A DNA stretch of 64,000 nt, taken from assembly GCF_003991905.1 (NCBI RefSeq), contig NZ_RSCL01000031.1, forward strand, positions 43,486 to 107,485. The letters run 5' to 3'. A model generated the notes under the pieces. That model ran no database searches. It worked only from the letters and a program-made list of their open reading frames with translations, and had not been told where the DNA came from. How positions within the stretch are numbered: position 1 is the first letter of the stretch; each line of letters opens with the position of its first letter. This document shows, in pieces, positions 35,863 through 44,318 of the stretch. Position numbers and translations under genes: made by a program. This DNA comes from Dulcicalothrix desertica PCC 7102. GTDB taxonomy: Bacteria > Cyanobacteriota > Cyanobacteriia > Cyanobacteriales > Nostocaceae.

Positions 35863-36002
35863 TTTTACCTACCTTGATTGCTAAATCTACCCCTGGCGGT
35901 AGATGCTTGATAAGTTAATAATATTACTGATATAATAAATAATTATTTATTGGATGCTTCCTTATATTAATGTAGGTGGGTAATGGCGCCATTACAAAAA
36001 AT

Positions 36003-38585
36003 ATGCAAACACAGCAACTAAAGGCAGCCACTCTAGATGAGATTGTGATTACGGAGGAGTTGTCCCATAGAGCGACTCGTCTGCCTAATTTACATTCAGA
36101 AAATCAAGCACTACATGCTCTGGCACGGCAACTTGTTAAAAAGCCTGAAATAATGCTTCAAAATTTAGTTGAGCTTGCTTTAGATTTGTGTCAAGCAGGA
36201 AGCGCAGGAGTTAGTTTACTTGAACAAACACCCAGCAATGAACAAGTTTTTCGTTGGGTCGCGTTAGCAGGAGCGTTAGCAGCTAATAAAGGTGGTACGG
36301 CGCCCTGTCATTTTAGTCCATGTGGAATTTGTCTTTCACGCGGCGCCGCTCAACTTTTTTCTTACCCACATCGATACTTTACTTATTTTGAAGAAGCTAA
36401 ACCGCAAATTGTCGAAACCTTAGTTTTACCTCTTTTCGCTAGTGATGACCAAGCACTTGGCACAATTTGGATTGTGTCCCATAACGAGCAGCGAAAGTTT
36501 GACCTAGAAGATGTACGGGTAATGATGAGCCTAGCAGATTTTACGGCTGCCAGCTTGTTACAAAAACGAACATTAGAATTGCTTACTACTAATAATGTGT
36601 TGCAAGCTGAAATTACTGAGCGCAAACGGGTAGAAGCAGCGTTGCGCGAATCGGAAGAAAAATATCGTAGGCTGTTTAATTCGATGGGTGAAGCCTTTGC
36701 GCTGTGCGAACTTATTTTAGAGGACAGCAAACCCTTTGATGTGCGGATACTCGAAGTTAATCCTGCTCATGAGACAATGACTGGACTTACAGCAGAGAAA
36801 ACAATTGGAAAAACCATCCGCAATCTGATTCCAGAGATTGAGGATTGGTGGTTTGAAATATACGGACGAGTGGTAATTGGTGGCGAGACGGTTCGATTTG
36901 AAAACTTTGTTCCGGGTTTAAATCGCTGGTTTGATATTTACGCTTATAAAATTGAAGAAGACAACGACAGAAAGTTCGCGCTGATTTACAGTGATATAAC
37001 TGGGCGTAAACAATCACTTGTAGAACTGCAACAATCTGAGGAACGCTATCGAACGCTGTTTGAGTCTATTGACGAAGGCTTTTGCGTTATCGAAATGCTT
37101 TTTGATGAAAATAACAAGCCCTTTGATTATCTTTTTTTGGAAGTTAACCCAGCATTCGAGAAACAAACGGGACTTAGAGAGGCGCCTGGTAAAACAGCGC
37201 GTCAACTCGTTCCAAATCTTGAAGAACATTGGTTTGAAATTTATGGTAAAATTGCGATGACGGGCGAACCCCTTCGTTTTGAAAATGGCGCCGAAGAAAT
37301 AAACCGTTGGTTTGATGTTTATGCTTTCCGCGTTGGACAGGAGTCGAGCCGAAAAGTTGCTCTAATTTTTAAAGATATTAGTGAAGCAAAGCGTATTGAA
37401 GCCGAACGAGAAAAAATTCTGCAAAGAGAACAAACTGCACGGGAAACTGCTGAACACGCAAACCAAATTAAAGATGAGTTTTTGGCGGTGTTGTCGCATG
37501 AGTTACGGTCGCCGCTTAACCCGATTTTAGGATGGACGACATTATTACGCAGTGGCAAGTTAAACGAAGCAAAAACAGTTGAAGCACTTGCTACGATTGA
37601 GCGCAATGCCCGACTGCAAACTCAGTTAATCGATGACTTGCTCGATATTTGCCGCATTATGCGCGGCAAACTCACCCTTTCGCCGGCGCCTGTAAATTTA
37701 TCTTCTGTGATTTCAGCGGCACTCGAAACCGTTCGCTTGTCAGCAGAAGCGAAAGCAATTCAAATTGAAGTTATTGAAACTAATGCTCCACAAGTTTACG
37801 GCAATGCGGGTCGCTTGCAACAAGTAATATGGAATTTGTTATCAAACGCAGTCAAATTTACACAAACTGGGGGAAAAGTCGAGATCTGCCTTACACAAGC
37901 AAACGATTTAGCCCAAATTAAAATTACCGATACGGGTAAAGGAATTAACCCTGAATTTTTACCATACGTATTCGAGCATTTCCGTCAAGAAGATTCTGCC
38001 ATTACACGCAAGTTTGGTGGGTTAGGACTTGGGTTAGCAATTGCCCGTCAAATTACTGAGTTACATGGTGGTAGAATTTGGGTTGAGAGTTTGGGTGAAA
38101 ACAAAGGCGCCATATTTACGGTTGAACTACCTTTGTTAAACACAGTTGATACTAATAATAAAGAAACAATAGATTTAAATATCCCTTTATCTTCTCTTCC
38201 TCTAACCAACAAAAAGATTTTGGTTGTTGACGATGAAGCAGATTCACGCGACATCGTAGCCTTTGCAATGGAACAAGCAGGAGCAGAAGTAATTGCCGTT
38301 TCTTCAGCATTTGCCGCTTTACAAATCCTCTCCACCATACCATTTGACATTTTAATTAGTGATATTGGAATGCCAGAGATGAATGGATATGCATTAATGC
38401 GCCAAATTCGCCAGCTTCCAACTTTTCAAGGAGGAAAAATTCCGGCAATCGCACTAACTGCCTACGCTGGAGAATATGACCAGCAACTAGCTTTAAGTGC
38501 TGGTTTTGAACAGCACCTTTCCAAACCTATTGACCCTATTAAGCTCGTTCAATGCATCATAAAAATGCTTGACTCTAATAACTAA
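36003..38585 (+). CDS. Hybrid sensor histidine kinase/response regulator (GAF-PAS-PAS-HisKA-HATPase-REC)
   Basis: About 860 residues. Domains in order: GAF-like sensor (about 25-200), two PAS domains with near-parallel sequence (each with FNSMGEAFALCELI / FESIDEGFCVIEML and a W-F-E-I-Y-G motif), HisKA with the phospho-His in VLSHELRSPLNPILGW (about residue 499), HATPase with N-box NLLSNAVKFT and GGLGLGLAIARQI, and a C-terminal receiver with DDE and the phospho-Asp in ISDIGMPEMNGY (about residue 785). No output domain, so it passes phosphate on to a partner. I start at 36003 rather than the GTG at 35976. Confidence 0.92.
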   Translation: MQTQQLKAATLDEIVITEELSHRATRLPNLHSENQALHALARQLVKKPEIMLQNLVELALDLCQAGSAGVSLLEQTPSNEQVFRWVALAGALAANKGGTAPCHFSPCGICLSRGAAQLFSYPHRYFTYFEEAKPQIVETLVLPLFASDDQALGTIWIVSHNEQRKFDLEDVRVMMSLADFTAASLLQKRTLELLTTNNVLQAEITERKRVEAALRESEEKYRRLFNSMGEAFALCELILEDSKPFDVRILEVNPAHETMTGLTAEKTIGKTIRNLIPEIEDWWFEIYGRVVIGGETVRFENFVPGLNRWFDIYAYKIEEDNDRKFALIYSDITGRKQSLVELQQSEERYRTLFESIDEGFCVIEMLFDENNKPFDYLFLEVNPAFEKQTGLREAPGKTARQLVPNLEEHWFEIYGKIAMTGEPLRFENGAEEINRWFDVYAFRVGQESSRKVALIFKDISEAKRIEAEREKILQREQTARETAEHANQIKDEFLAVLSHELRSPLNPILGWTTLLRSGKLNEAKTVEALATIERNARLQTQLIDDLLDICRIMRGKLTLSPAPVNLSSVISAALETVRLSAEAKAIQIEVIETNAPQVYGNAGRLQQVIWNLLSNAVKFTQTGGKVEICLTQANDLAQIKITDTGKGINPEFLPYVFEHFRQEDSAITRKFGGLGLGLAIARQITELHGGRIWVESLGENKGAIFTVELPLLNTVDTNNKETIDLNIPLSSLPLTNKKILVVDDEADSRDIVAFAMEQAGAEVIAVSSAFAALQILSTIPFDILISDIGMPEMNGYALMRQIRQLPTFQGGKIPAIALTAYAGEYDQQLALSAGFEQHLSKPIDPIKLVQCIIKMLDSNN

Positions 38586-38630
38586 TAAAATAATACAAGT
38601 AATTTCTTTGCCTTTTGGTAGTTAATTTAA

Positions 38631-38945
38631 TTACCCAGCATCAGCAATAACTTGTCCTATTTCTTGAACTGTTGCACCTGTTGCCAATATCGCACGTATT
38701 AATAATTCAATCGAAACTGAAGCATCAGCATTTTCAGCATTAGCAACACGAGGCTGGCTAGACTGAATTTTCTCAGCTAGCTCTGATTGTGTCATAATTT
38801 TTTGCCGCCTTTGCTTTAAATTACGGCTCAGAGCTAATTTAATTTCAACTAAAGCATTTTCTTCAGGTGTAAGTCCTAAAAACTCTTCAACACCACCAAC
38901 TTTCCAACCTTTTGCTTCTAAGCGTTCTTTTTTCTTTTCATCCAT
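38631..38945 (-). CDS. higA: HigA-like XRE antitoxin
   Basis: 104 residues with a C-terminal HTH_XRE domain (IMTQSELAEKIQSSQPRVANAENADASVSIELLIRAILATGATVQEIG). It directly follows a HigB-type toxin gene, the reversed toxin-antitoxin order of hig loci. It appears intact while the toxin gene is frameshifted. Confidence 0.85.
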   Translation of the reverse strand: MDEKKKERLEAKGWKVGGVEEFLGLTPEENALVEIKLALSRNLKQRRQKIMTQSELAEKIQSSQPRVANAENADASVSIELLIRAILATGATVQEIGQVIADAG

Positions 38946-38949
38946 AAAA

Positions 38950-39290
38950 TTAATCCTGTGTGTTACTATCGTATTTACTAAGTCGTTTTTGACATTTCTC
39001 GATTACATTATCGGGTGTTGATCTAGTAGTTTTATTAAAGACTTCAATAACAAAATCGCATCATCATCAATCCGATAGATAATTCGCCAATTTTGATCAG
39101 CATCCCTAACTCTTAATTCATGACAATGCGCTCCAATACTTGGCATCGGTCTTGAGTGTGGCATTCCTAGATTTTCACCTTGCTGTAATCGTCTTAGTAG
39201 TACACCTACTTCAATACGTGCATCTTGGCTAAATGGGGGAGTTTTGATTTCACCATGCAACCATACTAAAGGTTTATCATTTCCATCCAT
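38950..39290 (-). pseudogene. higB: HigB-like toxin, frameshifted near its 3' end
   Basis: The annotated frame gives 95 residues: KPLVWLHGEIKTPPFS, VGVLLRRLQQGENLGMPHSRPMPSIGAHCHELRVRDADQNWRIIYRIDDDAI, which fits RelE-type phage-derived toxins. After LLLK it turns into unrelated residues, but a neighbouring frame reads IEVFNKTTRSTPDNVIEKCQ...LSKYDSNTQD-stop and ends 4 nt before higA. One missing base at about 39047-39055 explains both. The toxin is thus probably dead with its C-terminal catalytic helix misread. Confidence 0.75.
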
Positions 39291-39365
39291 AGCAACATTT
39301 ATATCATATCTGATATATTAACTCAATAGTCGAATAATAACCAGTTGTCCGCTATGTGATTTCGC

Positions 39366-39896
39366 TTAACAAAATTTAATAATTGCTGTTGTGTCTGTCC
39401 AACCATAAGCAACTTCAGTGAGCATAGCTCCACCCCTTTCAAGCTGCTTTGAATAAATTTGTTTTCCTCCAAGTTTTTCATAAAATCGACATGCAGGATT
39501 ATTTTCTAACACCCAAACTAGCATTGAATTGATATTTGCCTGACTAAGTTTAAGAGCTACATTTTGAACCAAACGGCAACCAATCCCCTTTCGTTGACTG
39601 TTTTGTAAAATATAAATGGCTTTTAACTCACCTTTATATATAGAGTCCCCTGAGCGCTCTAGTCCTCCATTAGCAAAGCCAATTACTTCTCCTAATTCAT
39701 TTTCTGCAACATATATAAAATCCCCATTCTCTGGTGCGCTATTAAGAATTTGATACCAACCGCTTTCTCTCTTCTCATATAAAAGAGTTGCTAAATACTC
39801 ATCTGGAATAATACCTCGATAAGTTGTTCGCCAAGTATCTACGTGAATTTGTGCAATTGCAGGCACATCGTTAAAAGTAATCTCTCGTATAATCAT
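39366..39896 (-). CDS. GNAT family N-acetyltransferase
   Basis: 176 residues: MIIREITFNDVPAIAQIHVDTWRTTYRGIIPDEYLATL is the typical opening of the RimI-like subfamily, with acetyl-CoA motif A IYILQNSQRKGIGCRLVQNV and NNPACRFYEKLGG near the end. Acetyl acceptor unknown. It lies downstream of another GNAT gene on the same strand with a 36-nt gap. Confidence 0.88.
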   Translation of the reverse strand: MIIREITFNDVPAIAQIHVDTWRTTYRGIIPDEYLATLLYEKRESGWYQILNSAPENGDFIYVAENELGEVIGFANGGLERSGDSIYKGELKAIYILQNSQRKGIGCRLVQNVALKLSQANINSMLVWVLENNPACRFYEKLGGKQIYSKQLERGGAMLTEVAYGWTDTTAIIKFC

Positions 39897-39932
39897 GAGC
39901 TATTTTATGATTAAAGATTATTTTATAAATTA

Positions 39933-40475
39933 TCAGGAAGGGGTCAGATGATAAATATACTCATCACTAGAAACTCCTTTAAAAAAATCTGCATCTTTTC
40001 GTGTCTCGATACGTATAAATCCCAAACGTTCCAGCAATCGAAATGATGCTAAATTGCGTGTGTCTACTTCGGCTATTATTTCAGTAATATTATAATCTCT
40101 CCATAAAATAGATAGTAAAAACTTACATGCTTCATATGCATACCCCTGCTTCCAAAATTGAGGCGCCAACACATACGCAATCTTTGCAACTCCTGGTAGT
40201 ACAGTTGCTTCGATATAACCAGCGTAAGCTTTATACTCTTTAATATAAACCACCCAGTTTAACCAAGCTTCAGTACCATCTGGTGATAGACGTGTTTCTA
40301 ATTTCTGATAGCGTTGCTCTAATACTTCGAGTGAAGCAGGCGCCAATGTAGGAATATATTCATAAATACGCTCATCTTGAAGTAAATAATACATATTTAC
40401 TGCATGAGATAGTTTCAATGGTTCGAGAAGCAAGCGTTGTGTTTCTAATATGGTTTCTGTATTGATAAGTTTCAT
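39933..40475 (-). CDS. RimJ/RimL-type GNAT N-acetyltransferase
   Basis: 180 residues from the ATG at 40475 (TETILETQRLLLEPLKLSHAVNMYYLLQDERIYEYIP), which is the usual start of RimJ-like proteins; a longer frame starting in hemJ is spurious. Motif A is AYVLAPQFWKQGYAYEACKFLL and the C-terminal NLASFRLLERLGFIRIETRKD. Its ATG overlaps the hemJ stop (ATGA), so it is translated with hemJ. Confidence 0.88.
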   Translation of the reverse strand: MKLINTETILETQRLLLEPLKLSHAVNMYYLLQDERIYEYIPTLAPASLEVLEQRYQKLETRLSPDGTEAWLNWVVYIKEYKAYAGYIEATVLPGVAKIAYVLAPQFWKQGYAYEACKFLLSILWRDYNITEIIAEVDTRNLASFRLLERLGFIRIETRKDADFFKGVSSDEYIYHLTPS

Positions 40476-41011
40476 TTTGACGCTTCGCGCCTGCGTGCAT
40501 AAAGTTGGATAATTATTGCAAAGGTTAAAACAGCAATGCCTGTTCCCCAAGCTGTAATACTTGTTGGTAGGTTATTCTTGAAAATTGCAAGCAACACCAC
40601 CAAACCAAGCAATATGGTAGGCACTTCATTTAGGCGCCGCATTTGTAAACTGGTAATAGAACAAGTCTCCATCTCCAACTTACCAATTAACCATCCATAG
40701 TAAAAATGAAAAGCTATTAACAAAGCCACAAATAAAAGCTTTACATGAAGCCATGTTTGCTTTAATACATCTGGTTCAGTAGAAATAATCCCAATCGCCA
40801 TCGCAATTGTAAATAACATTGCTGGCATCATAATTAGATTGTAGAGCAGCTTTTCTATACGGCTGTACTCTTGTTTAAGTGCAGTTTTGACAGGCTCTTG
40901 TCTTTCAAAGGCTTCAATATGGTATATAAAAAGACGCGGTAAATAGAATAAGCCAGCAAACCACGCAACAAAACCAATTATGTGAAATGACTTAAACCAG
41001 AGGTATGCCAT
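40472..41011 (-). CDS. hemJ: Protoporphyrinogen oxidase HemJ
   Basis: 179 residues with about four to five membrane helices and the conserved His-containing motifs HIIGFVAWFAGLFYLPRLFIYHIEA, RIEKLLYNLIMMPAM and WLHVKLLFVALLIAFHFYYGWLIGKL, which match HemJ (UPF0093), the cyanobacterial enzyme for the last but two step of heme and chlorophyll synthesis. It leads a three-gene run with two acetyltransferase genes. Confidence 0.93.
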   Translation of the reverse strand: MAYLWFKSFHIIGFVAWFAGLFYLPRLFIYHIEAFERQEPVKTALKQEYSRIEKLLYNLIMMPAMLFTIAMAIGIISTEPDVLKQTWLHVKLLFVALLIAFHFYYGWLIGKLEMETCSITSLQMRRLNEVPTILLGLVVLLAIFKNNLPTSITAWGTGIAVLTFAIIIQLYARRREASK

Positions 41012-41118
41012 AACTTGCTCAGTGGGAGTTATATCTAGACATTAAAAAAAAATAGTAACTAAAGTAAAGTAGCTACCATTTGGTAACTAACTAACAAAAA
41101 GAAACTATTAGGCATTTT

Positions 41119-41448
41119 ATGACTGAGCCAAAATGTTGCCCCCTAGAAATACTTTTAAGCCAACTTGCTGGACAATGGACGCTGTACATTTTATGGGTTC
41201 TGTACACAAACGGTTCTTTGCGTTTTGGCGAACTAAGACGTAAAGTTGACGGGATATCAACAAAGGTTCTTACAGATAGACTGCGAATGCTCGAAGAAAT
41301 TGGTATGCTTCACCGTCACCATGAACCAACAATTCCACCGCAAGTAACCTATACCTTGACAGAACGCGCAAATGAGTTATCAGGAGCGCTAGATAATCTC
41401 TATGAAATAGCTGTGCGTTGGTATGGTAATAGCAGTCAGATAACTTGA
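41119..41448 (+). CDS. HxlR family transcriptional regulator
   Basis: 109 residues: MTEPKCCPLEILLSQLAGQWTLYILWVLYTNGSLRFGELRRKVDGISTKVLTDRLRMLEEIGMLHR is a winged-helix HxlR domain with N-terminal Cys6-Cys7 that can sense electrophiles or redox state. Divergent from hemJ. About 85 nt of its 3' end and the following sequence are duplicated at 42838-42925. Confidence 0.9.
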   Translation: MTEPKCCPLEILLSQLAGQWTLYILWVLYTNGSLRFGELRRKVDGISTKVLTDRLRMLEEIGMLHRHHEPTIPPQVTYTLTERANELSGALDNLYEIAVRWYGNSSQIT

Positions 41449-41565
41449 CTATTAATGGCGCCGATTTTAATGAAGCAATTGTTACAATTATTATTATAAT
41501 ACAGGGCAAAAACGTTAATGTTGGATTACGCCCAGTATATCCAGCCTAATGCTGCCATTGCTTTA

Positions 41566-41602
41566 CAGGCATCTTACTTGCAGGTTACAAGTAAGGCGCC
41601 TG
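41566..41602. terminator. CAGGC-CTTACTTG stem-loop
   Basis: CAGGC..CTTACTTG (41566-41580) pairs with CAAGTAAG..GCCTG (41588-41602), with a mismatch between the two stem parts. It lies between the hxlR gene and the small minus-strand genes and may end both transcripts. Confidence 0.5.
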
Positions 41603-41626
41603 TTTAAGTTTAAAGTTGAGGTTTGG

Positions 41627-41833
41627 TTAATTTTTATGCATCTGCTCTAAAATTTCCAAACCCTTGTCTATTTTGGGCTGGTTAATAAGCTGCCGACATT
41701 TGCGACCAGCTTCGACAGCTTGATGCATTAAAGCGTGCCCTTCCTTATATTTACCTTGTTGAATAAGCTCGTTGGCTTGCTTACTTAAGTCTCTAGCCTG
41801 TTTCGACAACGTTTTTATTTCAGTTCTATCCAT
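41627..41833 (-). CDS. Small helical protein, 68 residues
   Basis: MDRTEIKTLSKQARDLSKQANELIQQGKYKEGHALMHQAVEAGRKCRQLINQ is predicted to be two amphipathic helices, TPR-like in the spacing of K-Y-K-E-G-H-A-L. No family recognised. It overlaps the preceding 66-residue gene by 8 nt, so the two are translationally coupled, and the pair sits inside the segment bounded by hxlR 3'-end duplicates. Confidence 0.6.
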   Translation of the reverse strand: MDRTEIKTLSKQARDLSKQANELIQQGKYKEGHALMHQAVEAGRKCRQLINQPKIDKGLEILEQMHKN

Positions 41834-42026
41834 CTTCTTGCTCCGAAATTACAGAACTTATGGCTTCTGCTCGTTCAAATACTTGTTCAGCTTGTGCCCC
41901 AAGTAGACTAGCATCCGCATCTTCTCCATTTTCTATTGCTTTATCAGATGCAAGGTACAAATCTTCAACTATTTTCTGAAGATTTATATACGCTTGAAGC
42001 AATGCATTTTTGGTCGTTTGGTTCAT
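41826..42026 (-). CDS. Small acidic helical protein, 66 residues
   Basis: MNQTTKNALLQAYINLQKIVEDLYLASDKAIENGEDADASLLGAQAEQVFERAEAISSVISEQEDG is acidic and probably all-helical; AGGAG is 6 nt before the ATG chosen here, while a GTG 6 nt upstream is also in frame. First gene of the coupled pair. Function unknown; a two-component small complex is possible. Confidence 0.6.
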   Translation of the reverse strand: MNQTTKNALLQAYINLQKIVEDLYLASDKAIENGEDADASLLGAQAEQVFERAEAISSVISEQEDG

Positions 42027-42420
42027 CGGCACTCCTGTACTACACTTGTGTTTCTACACTTGCCGCCCTTCTTAACGCTCTTCTATTACTCTCGCTAGAT
42101 AAAAATTAAAACCCTTGTTTTTCCGTACTTGGTCAAAAATCAGAATTTTTAGCCTCGACGTGGAAACAAGATTTAGAATCAAGGATTTAAGACAGATTCA
42201 AGGTTAGCATATTATTTTTCTCTCGCCAGATACATAAAAGGGCGTTAATAGTGATGAGTTGTCTTGTGTAACCGTACATTGGGAAGAGGGTTTATTTTTA
42301 CTACATCCCAATGTTATCACATATGCATCCCATTCACGAGACTAAATATCGAGATTACAATACAGTTGTTATCCCAGAGGTTAAATTGATAGTCTTAAAA
42401 TGTGATATGGGAAAAAGCTT
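42027..42420. other. Non-coding region upstream of the RHH gene
   Basis: About 390 nt without coding potential. It contains one inverted repeat, CATTGGGA/TCCCAATG (42277-42284 and 42306-42313), and the promoters of the divergent small genes. I see nothing else in it. Confidence 0.5.
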
Positions 42421-42749
42421 ATGAAAGAAACTAGAATCAATGTACGCATTTCTCCTGAAAAGAAAGATGCGCTTGTTAGAAAAGCAGAGCTAGAAGGTAA
42501 AGGCATCACAGACGTAATACTTAACCTGATAGACGATTATTTGGGCGATGGTAGCAATGTACGAGTTGTTGACCTTGCAAAACGTATAGAAGCATTGGAG
42601 AAGAAGGTGGGGGAATCAGTAGCCTAAGAAGCGAAAACGAGTTTCTTAGGCACGAAAATAAATCTCTCAATCTTTTTAAAAAGCAACTTGAACAACTTCT
42701 TCAAGAGTCATATGTTGACCTGCCAACTAGCCAGACTGGGGGGTTTTGA
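42421..42749 (+). CDS. Ribbon-helix-helix (CopG/Arc-like) protein, possibly frameshifted coiled-coil tail
   Basis: The open frame (42421-42627) gives 68 residues: KETRINVRISPEKKDALVRKAELEGKGITDVILNLIDDYL is a ribbon-helix-helix DNA-binding part, then a short coiled coil VVDLAKRIEALEKKVGESVA-stop. In the +2 frame the coiled coil continues as SLRSENEFLRHENKSLNLFKKQLEQLL to a stop at 42747-42749. One missing T at GCC(T)TAA would join them. Whether the long or short form is real is open; the hairpin GCCTAAGAA/TTCTTAGGC at 42622-42651 spans the stop. Confidence 0.6.
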
Positions 42750-42781
42750 TTTGAATTTGACTTAGTGGGATAATAATGTGC

Positions 42782-42825
42782 GAGTTTTTGGGATGATAAA
42801 GAATAATTTTGTCATCCCAAAACTC
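42782..42825. repeat. GAGTTTTGGGATGA hairpin
   Basis: GAGTTTTTGGGATGAT pairs with GTCATCCCAAAACTC with one bulged T; stem of about 14 bp around an AT-rich loop. Possibly a remnant of an element end. Confidence 0.5.
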
Positions 42826-42837
42826 AAAGGAAGTATC

Positions 42838-42925
42838 GGGAGTGCTAGATAATCTCTATGAAATAGCTATGCGTTGGTATGGTAGTGGCAGTCAGATAGC
42901 TTGACTATTAATGGCGCCGAGTTTA
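42838..42925. repeat. Partial copy of the hxlR 3' end and downstream DNA
   Basis: The stretch encoding GVLDNLYEIAMRWYGSGSQIA-stop plus the following TTGACTATTAATGGCGCCGA matches 41388-41470 with a handful of substitutions. It is not in frame with any start, so it is a remnant that marks a past duplication. Confidence 0.8.
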
Positions 42926-42936
42926 TAAAGTTATTA

Positions 42937-42951
42937 TGATAATGATTATTG
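42937..42951 (+). promoter_or_regulatory. Fur/Zur box upstream of the FAD oxidoreductase
   Basis: TGATAATGATTATTG fits TGATAATNATTATCA at 13 of 15 positions and is 15 nt from the next start codon, well placed to block transcription or ribosome entry. It is the best of four similar boxes in the window. Confidence 0.55.
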
Positions 42952-42966
42952 TTATAGTAAAGTTTT

Positions 42967-44163
42967 ATGGAACTTGCTCCACCTCACTTACCTAGAAAAA
43001 CAAGCCTTGCGATTATTGGGGCTGGTCCTCATGCGTTAACATTTGTTACCCATTTGCTGCAAAAGCGCGCAAAAATGCGTTCTAAATTTACAGTGTTTGA
43101 CCCCAGTGGCAGATGGATGAGTCGATGGCGCCAGCAATTTGCAGCATTAGAAATACCTCATTTGCGTTCCGCAGCGGTTCACCATCCAGACCCGAATGCT
43201 TTCGGATTGCGAAAATTCGCTGAGTCCCGTTCGAGTGAACTTTTTGCTCCTTATGATTTACCAGGAACTAAGCTATTTGATGATTTTTGTACTGATGTTA
43301 TTTCTCGGTGGGATTTAAATAATCAAGTACACCAGAATGCAGTAACTCAGATTATTCCAGGTGTTAACTGCTTTCGTATACACTTACAAGACGGGCAATC
43401 AATTACTGCAAAGCGAGTAGTACTTGCAACTGGTGGCGCCAAATTGCAAATACCTGATTGGGTAAAACAGATTAAATCAGGGTATCCACAAAATAAGCTT
43501 TGCCATTCAACAAGTGTAGATTTGCGTTCAAAACACCTTGCTGGAGAAAAGGTATTAATTATTGGTGGTGGTCTAACTAGCGGACACTTAGCAGTTGGCG
43601 CCATTTCCAGAGGTGCAAAAGTCCACCTAATGATTAAAAGACAACTACAAGAAAAGTTATTTGATGCTGAACCAGGTTGGCTCGGACCAAAGTATCTCAA
43701 AGGATTTTTTGCTTGTTCAGATTATAAAGAGCGCTCCAAAATGATTCAGCAAGCACGAAATGGTGGTTCGATAACACCAGAAATAGGTATGCAACTACGG
43801 CGCCTAGTACGTAATGGTAATCTCAAAATTGATGAAAATTGCCAAGTGGTAAAAGCTGAGTGGTTAGGAAATAGTTGGTTGATTAAATGCAGTGATGATA
43901 GTACACACGAGTTTAGCCAGATTTGGTTATCTACTGGTAGCCAATTTGATGTTACAACTGAACCATTACTTAAAGATGTTTTAGCAGCTTATCCAATGAA
44001 CATAGTTAATGGTTTACCTGTGCTAGAAGAAAATTTACGATGGCATGGTTGTGATTTATTTATCATGGGAGGATTAGCTGCTTTACAAGTTGGCCCTACC
44101 GCACGAAATTTATCAGGCGCCCGAATGGCATCTGATAAAATTGTACCAGCTATTATTAATTAA
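42967..44163 (+). CDS. FAD/NAD(P)-binding oxidoreductase, SidA/hydroxylase-like
   Basis: 398 residues with an N-terminal dinucleotide fold (SLAIIGAGPHALTFVTHLLQKR) and a second NAD(P)-binding fold (GEKVLIIGGGLTSGHLAVGAISRGAKVHLMIKRQL), as in N-hydroxylating monooxygenases and related oxidoreductases. W-R-Q-Q-F and H-L-R-S-A-A-V-H-H-P-D-P match that family's substrate-side loops. A near-perfect Fur/Zur box directly upstream suggests control by iron or zinc supply, which would fit siderophore or metallophore chemistry; that is inference. Confidence 0.85.
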   Translation: MELAPPHLPRKTSLAIIGAGPHALTFVTHLLQKRAKMRSKFTVFDPSGRWMSRWRQQFAALEIPHLRSAAVHHPDPNAFGLRKFAESRSSELFAPYDLPGTKLFDDFCTDVISRWDLNNQVHQNAVTQIIPGVNCFRIHLQDGQSITAKRVVLATGGAKLQIPDWVKQIKSGYPQNKLCHSTSVDLRSKHLAGEKVLIIGGGLTSGHLAVGAISRGAKVHLMIKRQLQEKLFDAEPGWLGPKYLKGFFACSDYKERSKMIQQARNGGSITPEIGMQLRRLVRNGNLKIDENCQVVKAEWLGNSWLIKCSDDSTHEFSQIWLSTGSQFDVTTEPLLKDVLAAYPMNIVNGLPVLEENLRWHGCDLFIMGGLAALQVGPTARNLSGARMASDKIVPAIIN

Positions 44164-44318
44164 TATTCAGCGCTTAGTGTAATAATTGTGGTCGGAGAAA
44201 CTGCCGACAAAATCTTATCCAGGAACAGCAGGTACCTCTTGGAGCAAGTCGGGTTCATTGTTTATAAATGTAATTTGCAATGTCCCTACTAGCTCTCTTA
44301 CAGCATAATTAAGTTTTA

